64,000 nucleotides of DNA, from NCBI RefSeq assembly GCF_918797505.1, contig NC_092796.1, positions 55,644,851 through 55,708,850 of the forward strand. Direction: 5' to 3'. Every line of letters starts with the position of its first letter. Within the stretch, counting starts at the first letter, position 1. A program made the translations under genes and the position numbers. Positions 1 through 13,084 of the stretch are shown here, piece after piece. Origin of the DNA: Bemisia tabaci. Taxonomy: Eukaryota > Arthropoda > Insecta > Hemiptera > Aleyrodidae. The notes beneath the pieces were generated by a model that saw only the letters and a list, made by a program, of their open reading frames with translations, was not told the origin of the DNA and did not search any database.

Positions 1-3000
1 ACTGTCTATGAGGATTTTAGTTCCTGAGGTAATGTTTTACGGTTTATCAATCATTGAAAAAAATTAATCAGCCAAAATAATACTATGGTGAATACATGGT
101 GAATAAATAAGTTGATGCCATAGCTATTGAAACTATTAATTTAAAAATTCACCCATGAAAATCCTCATTACTTCTACTAAGCAATACTGTGAGATAAACT
201 GAACGGAATCATTGAAAGAAAATAAGATTTTCGTAATATTTAAAGACAACTTAAACAGTAGCTTTGGATGATCCCTTACTGCATAAAGTGAGAATAAGTA
301 ACATACAAGTACAGGGACTAAGTTGGAAGAACTAATAAGTCAACTGGGTAACTGAATAATAAAACAAGAAAAAGCAACTAACTGTAAACAATGCAAAACA
401 ATGATCTAAAACTAAAGAGAGGAATGGAGTGTATAGCTATGATTCAGTAGACTAAACAAGCACTGAGAGATATCTTAAAATAGATAAAAGTCTACTACGT
501 ACAATAATTGAATGAAGTTTGCACTACAACTGCCTCCGATCAGACTTCTATTGGGAATCTATTGTTTACTCTAACATATGAACACATACATGAGATGTCT
601 AATAACCCCTCAGTCTACGTTGAGTACATGGCACTTATAAAGTTTTATGAAAACAAAGGTGGGTTTCAACACACCGGTCAAGGTGAAATGATTTAACGTT
701 AGCCAGGGCGCTAGTTCTTAGAAAGAGCAATGATTACTTCCTTGAAAGAAATCCTAATAATAGGAAATATTTGATTTCCTTTGAACAAGAAAACTCTTTG
801 CAGTAACAGAAGCTAACGAAGATTGAAGACTTAACCACATCTGACAAAAATTGATTGGTTTCAGAAAAAAACCATCCAACAAGTTCAACTTCAATTGATG
901 TTTAGCAATTCTCATTTCACTTGGAGTAATTACACAGTTCAGATATGTGTTGATACTATACATATTTGTGCTTCCTTTTACAGGCAGTCTTGATGAGAAT
1001 TTCACAAAATAAATACTGCTAGATCCCCCAAATTTGAACCAGAGGGCTATAAAAATGGTCAACAATGAAAAAGGTAACGGATGATATCAGAGTTCCTCTT
1101 CAATACTCCGACTCTGCCTTGTTCTATGAGCCATTACATACCAGAGCCTTTTGCCTGCAAGTCTCCTTATCACTTGATTTCAACAATACCTAGAGGTGAT
1201 GTTCAACCTAAGAATATGAATTGAGATTTTGTCTGCTAAGTAGTATGCAGGAATGAGTTGACAGGAGCTCAGTGCTTCAGCTAGTGTATGCAGGTTCCTT
1301 TTTTGATAGGATGTCCCCAAACTCAAGAGTATTATAAAAGGAAGCTTCAAAAATTACCATGAAGAGACATCATAATTTTGAAAAAGATAAAAAAAAAATA
1401 CATTAACAGCTTTAATTACAGATAGCAAAAAGATATAGTGATATTTTTGTTCGAGATCTTTTGGAGCAAAGAAATTTGATAACTTTCGGAGACTTCATAT
1501 TAGGAGTTGCTTTGAATATTTATTGTAACAGGAAGTTTCAGTGTAATTAGGAAAGGAAGGAAGGAGGGAATCACCTTTGAAAATTGGGAGAAAAGTCTAA
1601 TTTCAACTTGTTGCCTATCACATAAGGCTCATCAGTTGACATTAATTACAGATGATTCAACTTATTCGGTAAAATAATCAACAATTTAACAGATTTAAGG
1701 CACACAGTTCTAAGTAGTAGCAACAAAAGTTGGTGAATACATAAGTGAATAGCTCTCGTTTTTTGAGCAGAAGTCTTGAAATAATAAAGATGATTACGTA
1801 TTTAATTAATTCTTGCTGACTACCACCCTTGGTCTATGCTTTTTTTAAAGCCTCATTGAAGGAATATTGCACAGAGCAAGACCTGACAACTAGTTAGTCA
1901 TTTGTCGAAACTTAAGTAAGTTTGCAAAGTGGCTGATTAATGCACTTCCTTTTTCAATGGAAGAAGAATTACAAATGCCAGCAGAATACTGAAAGAGAGT
2001 GCAATTTTTCCTAGTCTTTCATTTACACTTTGCTAGTAAAATTTGAGAAAAAAGTATTCTAAAAGTGGGTGAAAAAACTGTCTTGTAAAGTATTTTATTG
2101 TTCTCAAGGTGCCAAGAGCAGCAATCTAAGCCACAAAAGTTAGCATATTGATCAACAAAGCTTGATTTGTTTTCAACTCACTTTTTTAAAAATTGTCACC
2201 AAATAAAGAGCTTGCATATCGTCTTACCAGCTTGGAAATGTAGGTCATTCTAAAATTTTCTGACTTGAAATATTTACATTAACAATTACTACAAAAAAAT
2301 TATTATCTAAAATAGGTTAAATGATAAAAATGAAGAGGTTCAAACAAAACCTTCTTAAGTAAAGAGAAAAACATCACCAATAGAATTTCTTTAAACAAAG
2401 CGGAAGTGCTTTGAACATAATCAATTATAAAACCTGACAGAATGCTGTCGGACGGAGGAATGTAAAATATAATTTTTTTTATAAAAAAAGAGTAATTATT
2501 ATAAATAATTACAGGTAAACAGTTAGCACCTTTAATACTGCGTAAAAAATAAAATTTAAAATTGATTTTTGAATCGCAACCATTGACATTTTTTTGTTTG
2601 GTTGTGGACGGAATAAAATATTTGAATCAACAAAAAATCACACAGAGGCTTATCTTTAATGAAAACAGAAAAAAGAGCTAAAAACGTAGTAGTATCAAAC
2701 CATAGAAATGAAGCTCTGCGAAAAACGTTCAAAAATACTGTTTCAGTAATACATGATTTCATTCACAACTCTCTTCATAATATGACAAAGATTAGAATGT
2801 TCTAATCTCTAAAAGAATGGGTAAGTCTAGTCATTAAGCTGCTAAACTAAGATGTAGGCTTAACTATTTAACATAGTTAATTAGTAATTTAGTTTACTCA
2901 AATATTGTCTTCGTTCTTTCCATGGATAAAAATTTAAGTAAAAATTTGGCATCCTAGAGGCATGTTATATCTCTCGTTTTTGAAAGCTCTAAAAATTATT

Positions 3001-4244
3001 GGGTAAAAATCAATTTTGCTAACTACTAAAAAAGTAACTTGAAAAATGTTATCCTAAAATTCGAATTGCCTTCAGGATGTTTTTCTACAGAATACACTTT
3101 TTTGAAAAGGCAAATGAAGTTCTGGGGGTTTTGTTTTTTTTTCTGGCAACACCATTGTCAATTATATTTTTTTAAAAAAAATATATAATTTTTTGGAAAA
3201 ATTTCAGTTCAGAAAAGAATTTAAGTAGAAGAAATTACACGATCTTTTCTTAGAGCCACAGAGGAGAAAAAAGTACTATAACTGATTAACTTTTATGATT
3301 GATACAAAAAGGCAGCAATATTGCTTGCAACTGATAAAACCGCTTTAAGATAGAAAAAAATTAAAGAAGGGCCACAGGCACTTATGGTAAACGCTTTAAA
3401 ACTACATTTCAATTTTTTTTTTTTTTTTTTTTTTAAAAAAACATGAATATTAAACACATGTACTTTGTACACTGAATAAGTCAATTTTGTATTTAAACCC
3501 ATAATACCCATGTTCTTGTAACTAGCGTGCTAACGTAGAAAATGTCATGCAGACTCCATGAAGGGGGGACCAATGGAATGAAAACTGCACTCATGCTTTG
3601 ATCAGGAATGTAAAATTTGTTTACAGGAAATCTAGAAGATCTTCGATAAAAAATGTTGAGTTAAGTAGATTCAGCTGCTTTGTATATTATATATAATACA
3701 AAAAGATAATTCAAGAACGCTTCCTCTACAATCCTGGGAAAAATACCCTTATAAAAGTTTAAATAAGTTAAAATGATGTCCAAAAATAAACTAAACGAAA
3801 TACAAAAGCTTGCTCATTCTTTTTCTTCTCCTTTTTTTTTAAAAGAAAATTTCTAGCCTTAAGTTATTTTTTAAAAAAAAATTTATACTGAAGATTTCAA
3901 AAATTATAAGCTATAAGTTAAAAGAAGGTATCGGTCCTCAGTGGTAAAAATATTTTAACAATCATTTCCAGTTCTGACAGCAAATGTGTCCTTGTAAACA
4001 AAACTTTAAGAACCAATCCTACCATTGATTTCAAAAAGAAAAAAAAGAAAGGAAAAAAAAAATTATTGCAATATTCAGGTTACATAATCTCCTTGAATGT
4101 TTGACTTCTTAAATTAAAGAGAAAACTGCTAGCTCATCCATTGGTGTAGATTTTAACTGATTTTGATGCGACAAGCATTACTTTAATAATAATGTTGAGT
4201 GCAGAACAAGACTCACGATGAGCGAGAGAAATTTTATTCCTTCC
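1..4244. other. AT-rich non-coding stretch, probably including the TMEM268-like 3'UTR
   Basis: No exon with family similarity or a credible long reading frame is visible on either strand. The open frames here are under about 105 codons and read as low-complexity AT-rich sequence. The right part must contain the 3'UTR of the minus-strand TMEM268-like gene, whose stop codon is at 4245-4247. Several TTTATT words (AATAAA on the minus strand, for example 2094-2099) could be its poly(A) signal, but none stands out. There is a T-run at about 3412-3434. Confidence 0.6.
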
Positions 4245-7200
4245 TTAATCTATACCTCTCTCCCGCAAGAAATCAGTGAAGCACGGACAGAACGCCCGCT
4301 TATCCCTCCGAGGCTTGTTGCGCAGGTGCTCCTCAATATACTGGCACGGACACAATGCAGAGCTGAGATGTCGCAGATCGACAGGATTTCCTCCATCTTC
4401 ATCGACAGTCCAGTCTAAGCGACGGCGTAAATAATCTTTACACCAGCGTTGGCTGTACCGCAGGAGAATTTGCTCACCCCTTGCCTTTTAAAGAGCCCAA
4501 GGAATTATCATGGATTATTTTCAGTTTTTTTTCTTTTCTTATACTGTCAGAATCAAGTGGTCTTGACAAAAAAAAACATAATTTTGAGATAAAAGTTTAG
4601 TGTCTGTTACGACTCTCTCCTGATGTGTTCAAATTTTTAAAAAAAAATGTATATATTTACATTTGTACAGCAGTGGCAGAGAATGAACACAGGAACTATT
4701 TGGAACAAATTACTGGAAAGACTAATTTTGCAGGGGGGAAAAAATAGGTTTGGGTGAAATAGAATTCTTAGTTATACATTCATGGTGAAACTGCCAGAAT
4801 GTGTACCTTGATTTTTGAGAGTTTTGAGTTAGCTGCATGAACGTGCTGGACGGAGATGTCTTTTGTCTACCATCAAATTATTTTACTCAAAATAAAATAG
4901 GAAGTTATCCAAAAACGTGTTTCAATTGCTGAGTACTCGGCAATAATTCCCAAACCGTGTTTCTTGTACCAACTCCTGAAAGATTCTATATTGACTGCAT
5001 GGAAAATCAGTGTTCATGGAGTGATGGAACACATTGTTATCATCTACATTTACTTCTGCCCGGCTTGATAAGTGATTTTTTTTTTCGTTTCATCACCTCC
5101 ATAATAATTCCAAAATTCATGCAAATTGAATAGTTCAACTTGTACACGATCCTCTACTAATATTGTGAACTCTATACAACTCCATGAAAACAAGTAAAAA
5201 TTTGGAATACCAAAAAAATATTGAGTTCCTCCACTTTTCCATACGTCTACCAAGCATGTGAAGACTTTCTACACCATGTAAACCTAGGTCGACAAGACAC
5301 TTCCAGTCCCCCTCTCCCTCCCTAGGATGTCTCCTATTTAAGGGCTGTACGATATTCAAATTTTTCAACCCCTAAAAAGCTTCTATGCAGTCTTCAAAGT
5401 GACTTTATGAAGGGAAAATAATTTAGGCTCTTTTCAGAATGCGGGTGACAGCGCAGTAATGGCTGCAAATGCATCTTATTCCCTCTTCTAAAGCCAGAAA
5501 ACAATTTTGGACTTCAAGTCAAATTTTTGGATTTTTGTCTATACTTCTGATTGGTCATGAAGATTCGAAACTTTTTCCAGACTTTCTACTGTTTCCAGAC
5601 CTGTAGTTTCCTGAATTTTGTATTTTTCTCAGAGCAAGTGAAAAATTAGCATTTTTGGGGGCAGACTTTGTGAAAAAGTTGATGAAGTCATAGTTTACGG
5701 ACTACTCACACCCACTTTTGATTAAATGACAACTGGAGAGGGTAAAAAATGGAAACATCTGACACCTAAAAACTGGTTTGCTTAAAATTTGGCACAATTC
5801 TGAGGTCAGTTTAAAATCAAGAATGTAGGTTGTCTCTTCTTGTTTTGAGTGAACTGAGAATTTTATGAAGTTTTTCTGTAATACACATTGACATTAAATG
5901 ATCACAGGGAGAAAATACTTATGATGAAAAGAAAAAGAAATTGGCTGGAAATTTAAGAATAACTTACTTGTTTTCGAGAAACATATGATGTTGTTGAGCC
6001 TTGAATTACTATGTCGTCATCCTCAATGTCCATTCTTTCTTTCAATTTTTTCATCTTTTGAGCATCTGGTGCTGCACCTTGAGTGACCTGTCTCCCTTCT
6101 GCTTCTTCTTTTTCAATGACTTCTTGCAATTTTTTCTGAAAAAGTAAAAAGAATTAGTAAGGCTCCTAATTTGGACTCATTGCTGTTGGCAACAATTATA
6201 TAGTATTGCTTTAAATTATTTGTCGACACCAAACTTTTTTCGACGGATTCAAGTAATGAGTCTGGTACAGGATGAAAGATGGAAAGAACTTCCAGAGAAA
6301 AGAGTTATGTTCTCATTTTTCAGAAATTGATGAACAGCGTGACTACATCACCCAAATGAAGATGACCCCTAAAACTTCTAAAACTTGTTCATGACACCAA
6401 AATAGGTGGTCACAAAAGAAGCTATCTGAGACAAAATATTCTTATTTATGTAAAATCTAAGTCCCAAGTCAGAGCACACACACCTATCTCATTGGAAAAT
6501 GACAAGAGGTGAAAGATACACTCCTCTCTACAACAATTTTAAATTAAATTGATTGGGATTTGAAAATATTTTGATTGAATTTCTCATTCAGCAGGTTTGA
6601 CTGTATATTTTGCAATACTATACATTCATTCTCTGACAAAGATAGTTGCCAAATGTTTTGAATAACCCCTGTGCAAGAAACTGGCATAAATCAATTAAAC
6701 TTACAGGACATCTTTATGTCCTTTAAGTTTAAGTTATTTAAAAAGGGATATTGTTGCTTATGTACATTTATAAACTGCTACTTACTAAGAGAAAACTGTT
6801 GAAAATATCACCATGGACAACGTTGCTGGAAAATAATATTAGAAACGAACAACATGGTACTGCGTTACACTGCATAAGTGTATACTAATCACACTCTTTG
6901 CTTACAAGAAACTAGCTCAAATCAGAGGTTCGAATCGTGAATCATTGTTGATAAATCAACATATGAGTAGCTCAAAGGTCTGGCGACATGCAAACAGGTT
7001 CAAAATTTATTATTTAAGGAATACAAATTATTTTTTGAGATGCAAAAATAGTTAGGGACTAATTTAAAAAAAATAAATAAATAAATAAATAACTTGGTAA
7101 ATAAATAAGTAAACAATAAAAACACACTAAAATACAATAAACAAATGGGTATACAAGGCTAGAGGAGACATAAAACAATCAGGATGTTTCGGGCCAATTA

Positions 7201-10200
7201 CATGCCCATTCTCAACTGGAGGAAAAGCTAAAAAATGTAAAAATTAAAACGAGAAAATGAGCATGCAACTGACCGAGGTAGGAATCAGTGCAAACTGAAA
7301 AACAGAGCAAAAATGTAACTGGCCCGAAACATCCTAGTTGTTTTATATCTCCTCTAGCCTTGTATACCCATTCGTTTATTGTATTTTAGTGTCTTTTTAT
7401 TGTTGTCTGCATTCGAGCTATTGCGTCTCTCTCTCTCTCTTAAATAAGTAAATAAAGAGATAAATAGGAAGAAAATGATAGTGCATTCACAAAGTTTTCA
7501 TAAAAGCATTAACAATGCACCCTGATACATTACTAAAATTAATTCAAGGTAATACTTTTCCAGAAACTTTTTTTTTTAAAAAAATCTTTCATTAAATACA
7601 ACAACAAAAATAATAAAGAAAGCTTCAGGATACTTACGATGCAATCTGAGGTATCAAAATACACAAAACAAAGATTCACTTTCAGGCAGGACATTTTCCC
7701 TCGATCATCAAGACCAAGAATTATTTTATGTTTGATGAGATGTCTATTCACATGAGCAAGGCACTTTTCTAAATTATGATTCAGCTGTAACATAAAACAT
7801 TCATGAACTTGAAGACGTTTAACAAATACATCATCTACAAATCTGACAATTAATTCTTCTTAGTTCTTTGTACAGTCAGGTTAGGTATGATGGATTTAAT
7901 TTTTCTGTATCAAAAGGTGGTGCCATGATTGTCTAGCCTCTCAATTTACATTAACCCTCAGGAGCAATAACACTGGTAAGGTTGGAAATATTTGAGGAAC
8001 TTTCTGGAAAAAGGAGTTATATTGAAAAATCGCATTTGAAGTTTTCATTACTACTTTCTGACCACTGACGGTGACTTACATTAGAGCGTAGACTTCAATT
8101 TTTGGTGTAAGTAGCCGTCAGTGGCCAGAAAGTAATTATGGAAACTTCAATTGCATTATCCTCGAACGCGAACTTCACTATGAGCCATTTTCCCAAAGCT
8201 CTTCATTTGCCATTGAGTCAACTTTCTCTACATATTTACTCCTCTAGGAATTTTTATTATAATCTCAATATCAATTTTGTAGATATTTCTTAAGAATATG
8301 CTTTTAAAAATATTTCATCAGCGAGAAAACCGACATTTGTCACAATCCCAAAATCCGATTAATCTTTTCTCCTTGCATTCTGAGAGATAAAAAAACTAAC
8401 ATGTCCATCGCTGCACATTTTTCTCAAACGCTGCCTTCAGCACCTACAAAACATGAGTAATAAAAGCATCAATCTTAGTATTCTTGCTCATTTTTCATGA
8501 TTGGTACTATTTATCAAAAACTGTGATGATGCTAATGCTTCTGCTCATGATAGGTGTTTCAGAGTCGGTTTATTACCAGGTGTCTAGCAATTTTCAAAAA
8601 TAAAAATACCAGACATTTCCCTGATTTTCCTGACAAAAAGAGCCAAAAAACTGGGGAAAAATTTAAAATTCCCTTACAGACAGAGAAAATGATTCCCTGA
8701 CAAAAAGGAAAAATGTTTCTAATTTTTTGACACAGTTGAACTGATTAGATGAAAGCAAGAATTTTTTCGTGTTTTAGGAATATAATGTAATAAATAGGAC
8801 AAAATATATGGTGCCTGAACTTATGCGAGATATGTTTGCCGAATTTATAAATTTGAAAGAAAACAGCAGAAATTCTGGTAGAAAATTTGGTATTGATTCC
8901 ATTTTTCTGAAACTTGATTCATCATTAATCTTCAACCCAAAAAAAATCTGTGTTTCTCAATTTTTCTAACATTTCCCTGGCACGAAAATCGCTTGCAAAA
9001 GAAAATTCCCTGACATGCCGGATTTTTGCAGATTCCCTGAAATTTTCTTTGATTTCCCTGACACACGAAAAATTCCCTGGAATTTCTCAATCTTCCAGGT
9101 CGCTGGGCACTCTGATTATTAGACTTCAATTTAGTACAATTACCCACTGGGAACACATCAAGCACACGCTACTAAAAGACATTGATCACTTATGATTGAT
9201 ATGACTTAACAAGAAACATCGCAACTAGTAAAGTGCAACTAGCAAATATATTGCACAAATATTATATTTATGAATAATTTTCATATTTAATTAATATTCA
9301 CATTACGACTTGAGAAAAGTGCCTACCTTTATTTTGATCCACATGCATAGGAAAATTGCTGATGCATTGATGATCAACCATAAAACACCTAACCCAAACA
9401 GCATCAGCCCTTGGATTCCCGAAAATAAAAGTGCTAGGAGGATGAAAAAAGCCGTGAATATCCAAACAACCAAAACTCGTTTATAGCAAATATTATAAAC
9501 TACAAAACGGAAATCATTTGTAAGTAAGGCCATGATCTGGACGTAATCTTCAACAGTTAACTGTAAAGAAACAATAAACAAAATAACATGAATTTTAACT
9601 TGATGGCTAAAGTAGACATTAAATGAAAAAAAAAGAAAGGAAAAACTTAGAGGCTAAGTGGCAATTCCTATTTTCTTTTCCTAAGATTATTAATTCATTA
9701 AATGATTTTAAATCATCAATCAGAAGTATTAGGTGGAGTGAGCTTGCAGTAATTAGAAAAGAAAAATGGTTTTATAACAATAACTCAAGAGGCTTTAATA
9801 TGATGCGAAAAAAATAAATGGGGTGGCTAAAAACCCATTGTACTCAAATGTTACAATCAAGATGGCTACGGATTCGGTGGTGGAGGAATACACAGTGGTA
9901 AAATTTCGATGAATTTGAGATTATGCAGCTCTTTGGTTTTTGAGATGTTTTAAAACTGGGGTCGCTTCAAACAAGATAAGTAATATGTCTCTCAAGCAAT
10001 TAAATTTACGAATGAGGGAAATTAAAATTAAATTTAAAGTTTCTCAAAAAATTATTTCTGAGTCTCTTTCCTCTGAAATGATAGAATTTTGTGCAATGCA
10101 AATTTATGAATTTTACATTGTTTCAATACCAACTTATGCTGTGGACTGGTGCATTTAACAGTCTCTATTCATTCTTAAGTGATAGATTAAAGATAGCGTT

Positions 10201-11548
10201 AGTAGGTTTTACTTACTGTTAGGCCTTGAGCCATGAGTTCTTCAGGCACAAGTTCAGGACGGAATTTGGCAGGGGTTACCCATGGAAACTTAGAATTAAC
10301 AGGTAATAAGGTCACTATTATATCACCATTTGCTGAAAGAGTAAAAAAATTATTAGCATATGGTAAAGGTAAGTTTCGAGCATATTTTCAGGCAAGGATT
10401 TTCAATATTTTGTTGGGAAGCAAAATGGAATTTTAGCTTCTTGCTTTTCAAATTTTTGTGTTTTTTTAACTTGCACCAAGATGACATTAGCTCTGGCATT
10501 AATTTATTATTCACCTAGAAAGTGAACGAGGAGGAGGAGACCCAGCAGCTACCAAACACAAATTATTCCTAAACATGCTGGTCTTAACTAGTTTTGCAGA
10601 GTATTAGCTAGAATAGGTAACAATAGGTAATCTGCCACATTAATTTTTTCTTACTTTTCAAACCTTCTTGGAAGTCTAAAAATATGAGATTAGAGGGGAT
10701 TGAGAATGATTAATCAAGAGAAAATACTTGAGAACTTTGAGTTCCAAAAAAAGGAAGAGGGCAAAAAGGTGTTAAAACAAGGAGGTTTCAATCGCATACC
10801 CTCATGTGTAGCTCAGATGCTCTATGATAGGTAATGGCAACAAAAATATTATAACAGGGATGATGATACCATTGGAAAAATTTTGTTCATATATTTGGGA
10901 AAATACAGGGTATCCAGAAGTCCTGCACCACTAGCACCAGACGTCATCAGTAACTCTCTAACAAATTGAGATAAATATTTGAAATTTTTGGAGTGCTTTT
11001 AGGTCAAATGAAACGATTTTTGGGAACTCCCAAAATGTTAAAGAGTTCCCTCTGAAAAGGGGCAAGAAACTTGAGCAGGACTTTTGAATCACTCTGTACA
11101 AAAAGTAGGAAGTACACTGTAAACAGAATTTGCTGAATAGATTGATATGATCAGTAAACTTACCGAAGCCTTGTCGCAGAATGGCTGCGGACGGATTGGA
11201 AGTTGTACTGGCACCAACTGGCGTTTGGTTGAGGTCTATTGTGCGCATGTTTACAGCTGTTGATGGGGTTCCTGGGCCCGAGTCCATCACAGGGCGTTGG
11301 TTAAGATTAATGTGAACAGACTCTGTTTTTAGCACAGCTCCACCACCATAGTTTGATTCTGATCTGTGGTTATTTTGTGACTCGGAAGTTATCCGTTCGA
11401 CAACTTCTGCTGTAGCAACCGTGCCGTTGCGGCTGTCGTCAGGCTCATCTTCTTCCTTGCGTGATTTAATTTCTTCATCTTCAAACTGAACCCACTTTTT
11501 TGGCTTTGAAGAGTTTGAAACATTAAGAGGATCTTCATTGATACTCAT
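4245..11548 (-). CDS. TMEM268: TMEM268-like transmembrane protein (6 coding exons, 429 aa)
   Basis: Exons (minus): 11548-11164, 10332-10217, 9560-9327, 7784-7638, 6136-5969, 4484-4245. All junctions are GT-AG and keep phase, giving 429 codons plus TAA. Residues 1-128 form a polar, low-complexity cytosolic head. The core follows vertebrate TMEM268: an LTVEDY segment, then two adjacent membrane helices at about 196-215 and 217-241, then an LNHNLEKC...HKIILGLDD block, the signature FVYFDTSDCI (about 285-294), a charged linker, and a C-terminal LCPCQYIEEHLRNK block like the PCPCQLIEAY end of the human protein. The start ATG at 11548-11546 lies 1 nt after a likely acceptor (TTTTCAAG), so the 5'UTR is spliced and the promoter is probably near 13.1 kb. 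It is longer than the roughly 340-residue human protein, mainly at the N-terminus. Molecular function is poorly known; a role linked to integrin beta-4 turnover has been suggested in mammals. The orthology is inferred from remembered family sequence. Confidence 0.85.
4485..5968. other. Intron 5 of the TMEM268-like gene, no recognisable insert
   Basis: This intron separates the last two coding exons (phase 0). Donor GTAAG follows CAA at 5969, and the acceptor is AAAAG before 4484. The frames seen at 5050-5368 are shadows with no family similarity. I see no repeat with clear ends. Confidence 0.6.
7071..7092. repeat. (AAAT)n microsatellite
   Basis: A run of AAAT/AAATAAAT units lies in intron 4 of the TMEM268-like gene, immediately before the inverted-repeat element at 7113. 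A short CT microsatellite (TCTCTCTC) follows that element at 7427-7440. Confidence 0.85.
7113..7405. mobile_element. MITE-like inverted-repeat element (~293 bp)
   Basis: The left arm from about 7113 to 7196 (CAATAAAAACACACTAAAAT onwards) reappears as its reverse complement at about 7321-7405. Both arms contain the words TGGGTATACAAGGCTAGAGG and ATGTTTCGGGCC in matching order. The spacer is about 125 bp and holds no coding frame. This arrangement is typical of a miniature transposon or foldback repeat. It sits in intron 4 of the TMEM268-like gene. No target duplication could be fixed because the flanks are simple-sequence. Confidence 0.75.
8038..8152. repeat. Imperfect ~50-bp-arm hairpin repeat
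   Basis: Arm one runs from about 8038 to 8085 and contains ACTTTCTGACCACTGACGG. It is mirrored by arm two at about 8100-8152, which contains CCGTCAGTGGCCAGAAAGT. There are a few mismatches and the loop is short. It lies in intron 3 of the TMEM268-like gene and could be a tiny foldback element. No coding content. Confidence 0.7.
8570..9110. repeat. Degenerate TTCCCTGA-rich interspersed repeat
   Basis: About ten copies of the word TTCCCTG(A/G) or TTCCCTTA are scattered over this stretch, separated by A-rich spacers and words such as CCTGACAAAAAG. It begins with TACCAGGTGTCTAGCAATTT and ends with CCAGGTCGCTGGGCACTCTG. The short frames on both strands (8932-9195) are only by-products of this composition. 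A similar string in the opposite orientation (GGGAATATTAGGGAATTT) lies at about 21370. Probably a degenerate SINE or satellite-like element in intron 3 of the TMEM268-like gene. Confidence 0.5.
10906..11096. mobile_element. Short MITE with CAGGGTATCC-type ends and TA flanks
   Basis: The left end CAGGGTATCCAGAAGTCCTG is mirrored by the right end GCAGGACTTTTGAATCACTC, followed by TG. Both ends are flanked by TA (10904-10905 and 11097-11098), the duplication typical of Tc1/mariner-type elements. Length is 191 bp with no coding capacity. It sits only about 70 bp from the donor of coding exon 1 of the TMEM268-like gene. The terminal motif resembles that of the longer element at 48077-48341. Confidence 0.7.
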
Positions 11549-11549
11549 C

Positions 11550-13080
11550 CTTGAAAAATGGGAAAGATCTGAAAGAGGAACATATAAATAAAGGAATCGA
11601 ATAGATTTTGGCAGTTTTGTGAATAGAGACTTTAACCGAGGTTTCCGCATCAACTACAAGTGGTGAAATTATCAGTTTCAAGAAGACCATCAAACGCACA
11701 AGGGAAGGGGTGAGGAGGGGTTGAAGTTCCCAGCTTTAATTCTTGACAGATTTTCTAAAATAACTACACATATTTACTTACTGCTGAAATTGTCATGATT
11801 GTAGGGTGAGAAGTTTTACGGTGCGGAACTACAGGGGTAAAATTGTATGGCTGAAAAATGAAATTTTCTTCTTCTTTTTTTGGGGTTGTTTGAAGATACA
11901 ATCTGCCTAGGTAGACTTAGTTGTCTTTTTGATTATTTTTCTTCACCTTACAGCATCATTTTTTATATTTAATTTTTCTGCTCAGTGAGAGTTACCTCAC
12001 GAATTTCACATTAGATTAGATTTAGATTTATTTATTAATCAGAAAATACATGTTACAGATTTATATTTAATGTCTTTCAATTCTCCTTCTTCCCTACAGA
12101 TTCATGAATCACAAACCAGCAGGGAAATCATTATTTCTGGTTTAGATTAAAAATATTTGTCTCATTACAAGATAACTCACCTGTCAAATTCCTGGGATAT
12201 GACTCATCTGCAATTTCCGGTAGAGTTCACAGTGTCCTTGAATGCTATGTGTGGCTGAAAGCAAAAGTTGCAAACATAAAATTTAATGAAGAAGATATCT
12301 ACCTGAAAACTGACAAGAGCAGTTCCGAAGAGATATAAAAGAGGATCGAAAGTAAATTTTTTTAAATTAAGCATGGGTGCGCCTCCAGTCATGCTGATGA
12401 GCATACTCAAAACTGCTACTTGTTGATGACTGATTGATAAATGGATGGTGAAACTACTGAATTTTGTATCTCAATTATATTTGATAACAGTAAGAGTGGT
12501 CAATCACTGAAATGACATTATCTGACCCTGCAAGTCGATTATTGAACGCTCAAAGCAGCACTACAAGACATCAAAATGCAAGACATGATATGGTTAATTT
12601 AGGGTTTTGTCTAGTCTTGCCTTACCGACATAATTTCAAAAGTGGGGCCCCAGAAAAGTTTTAGAGTTTGTTCAAAGCTGAAGGCGACTTATCACGAATA
12701 ATAGGTTAAAGATGATAAGATATAAGAATATACCGGTGACATAGTGTGTTAAGCGAGACACTTCAAAGCGCAACCAGGCAGTTTCAAATGGAATTAATTT
12801 ACAAATAATGAACAAGAGGAAAAATCCTCAATTACTTAATAATTTGATGTATGTTATTACATATTGTGCGCGGTGGAAGTTGATACTGAAAAGAAATCGG
12901 AGGTTGTTACCAGATGGGCCCATAAGACCCATAAAACTGGTCCAAGAATAATTGAAATTGAAGAGATCAGCAGTGAATTTGATTTCACTGGTAATCTTAT
13001 ACTGGTCTGACATACGTTCAAATAACTAATATGAAATTTTGAGCTTACATATGAACAAAAATAAGCAGGAAACACCCAAG
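11550..13080. other. 5' intron and leader region of the TMEM268-like gene
   Basis: The initiator ATG follows a likely splice acceptor at 11549, so the leader exon must lie further right on the minus strand, probably close to 13.1-13.2 kb. I see no additional coding exon. The short frames at 12204-12410 and 12828-13075 have no family similarity. Confidence 0.5.
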
Positions 13081-13084
13081 TCTT

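Noticed and set aside
4218..4418. 66-codon plus-strand frame
   Set aside because: Antisense to the last coding exon of the TMEM268-like gene, whose minus reading carries the conserved CPCQYIEEH block.
8932..9195. Overlapping opposite-strand frames of about 80 codons
   Set aside because: Both are produced by the TTCCCTGA word cluster. The repeated CQGN/FPGI peptides are by-products of the repeat.
10233..10436. 67-codon plus-strand frame
   Set aside because: It overlaps coding exon 2 of the TMEM268-like gene in the antisense direction and is a shadow.
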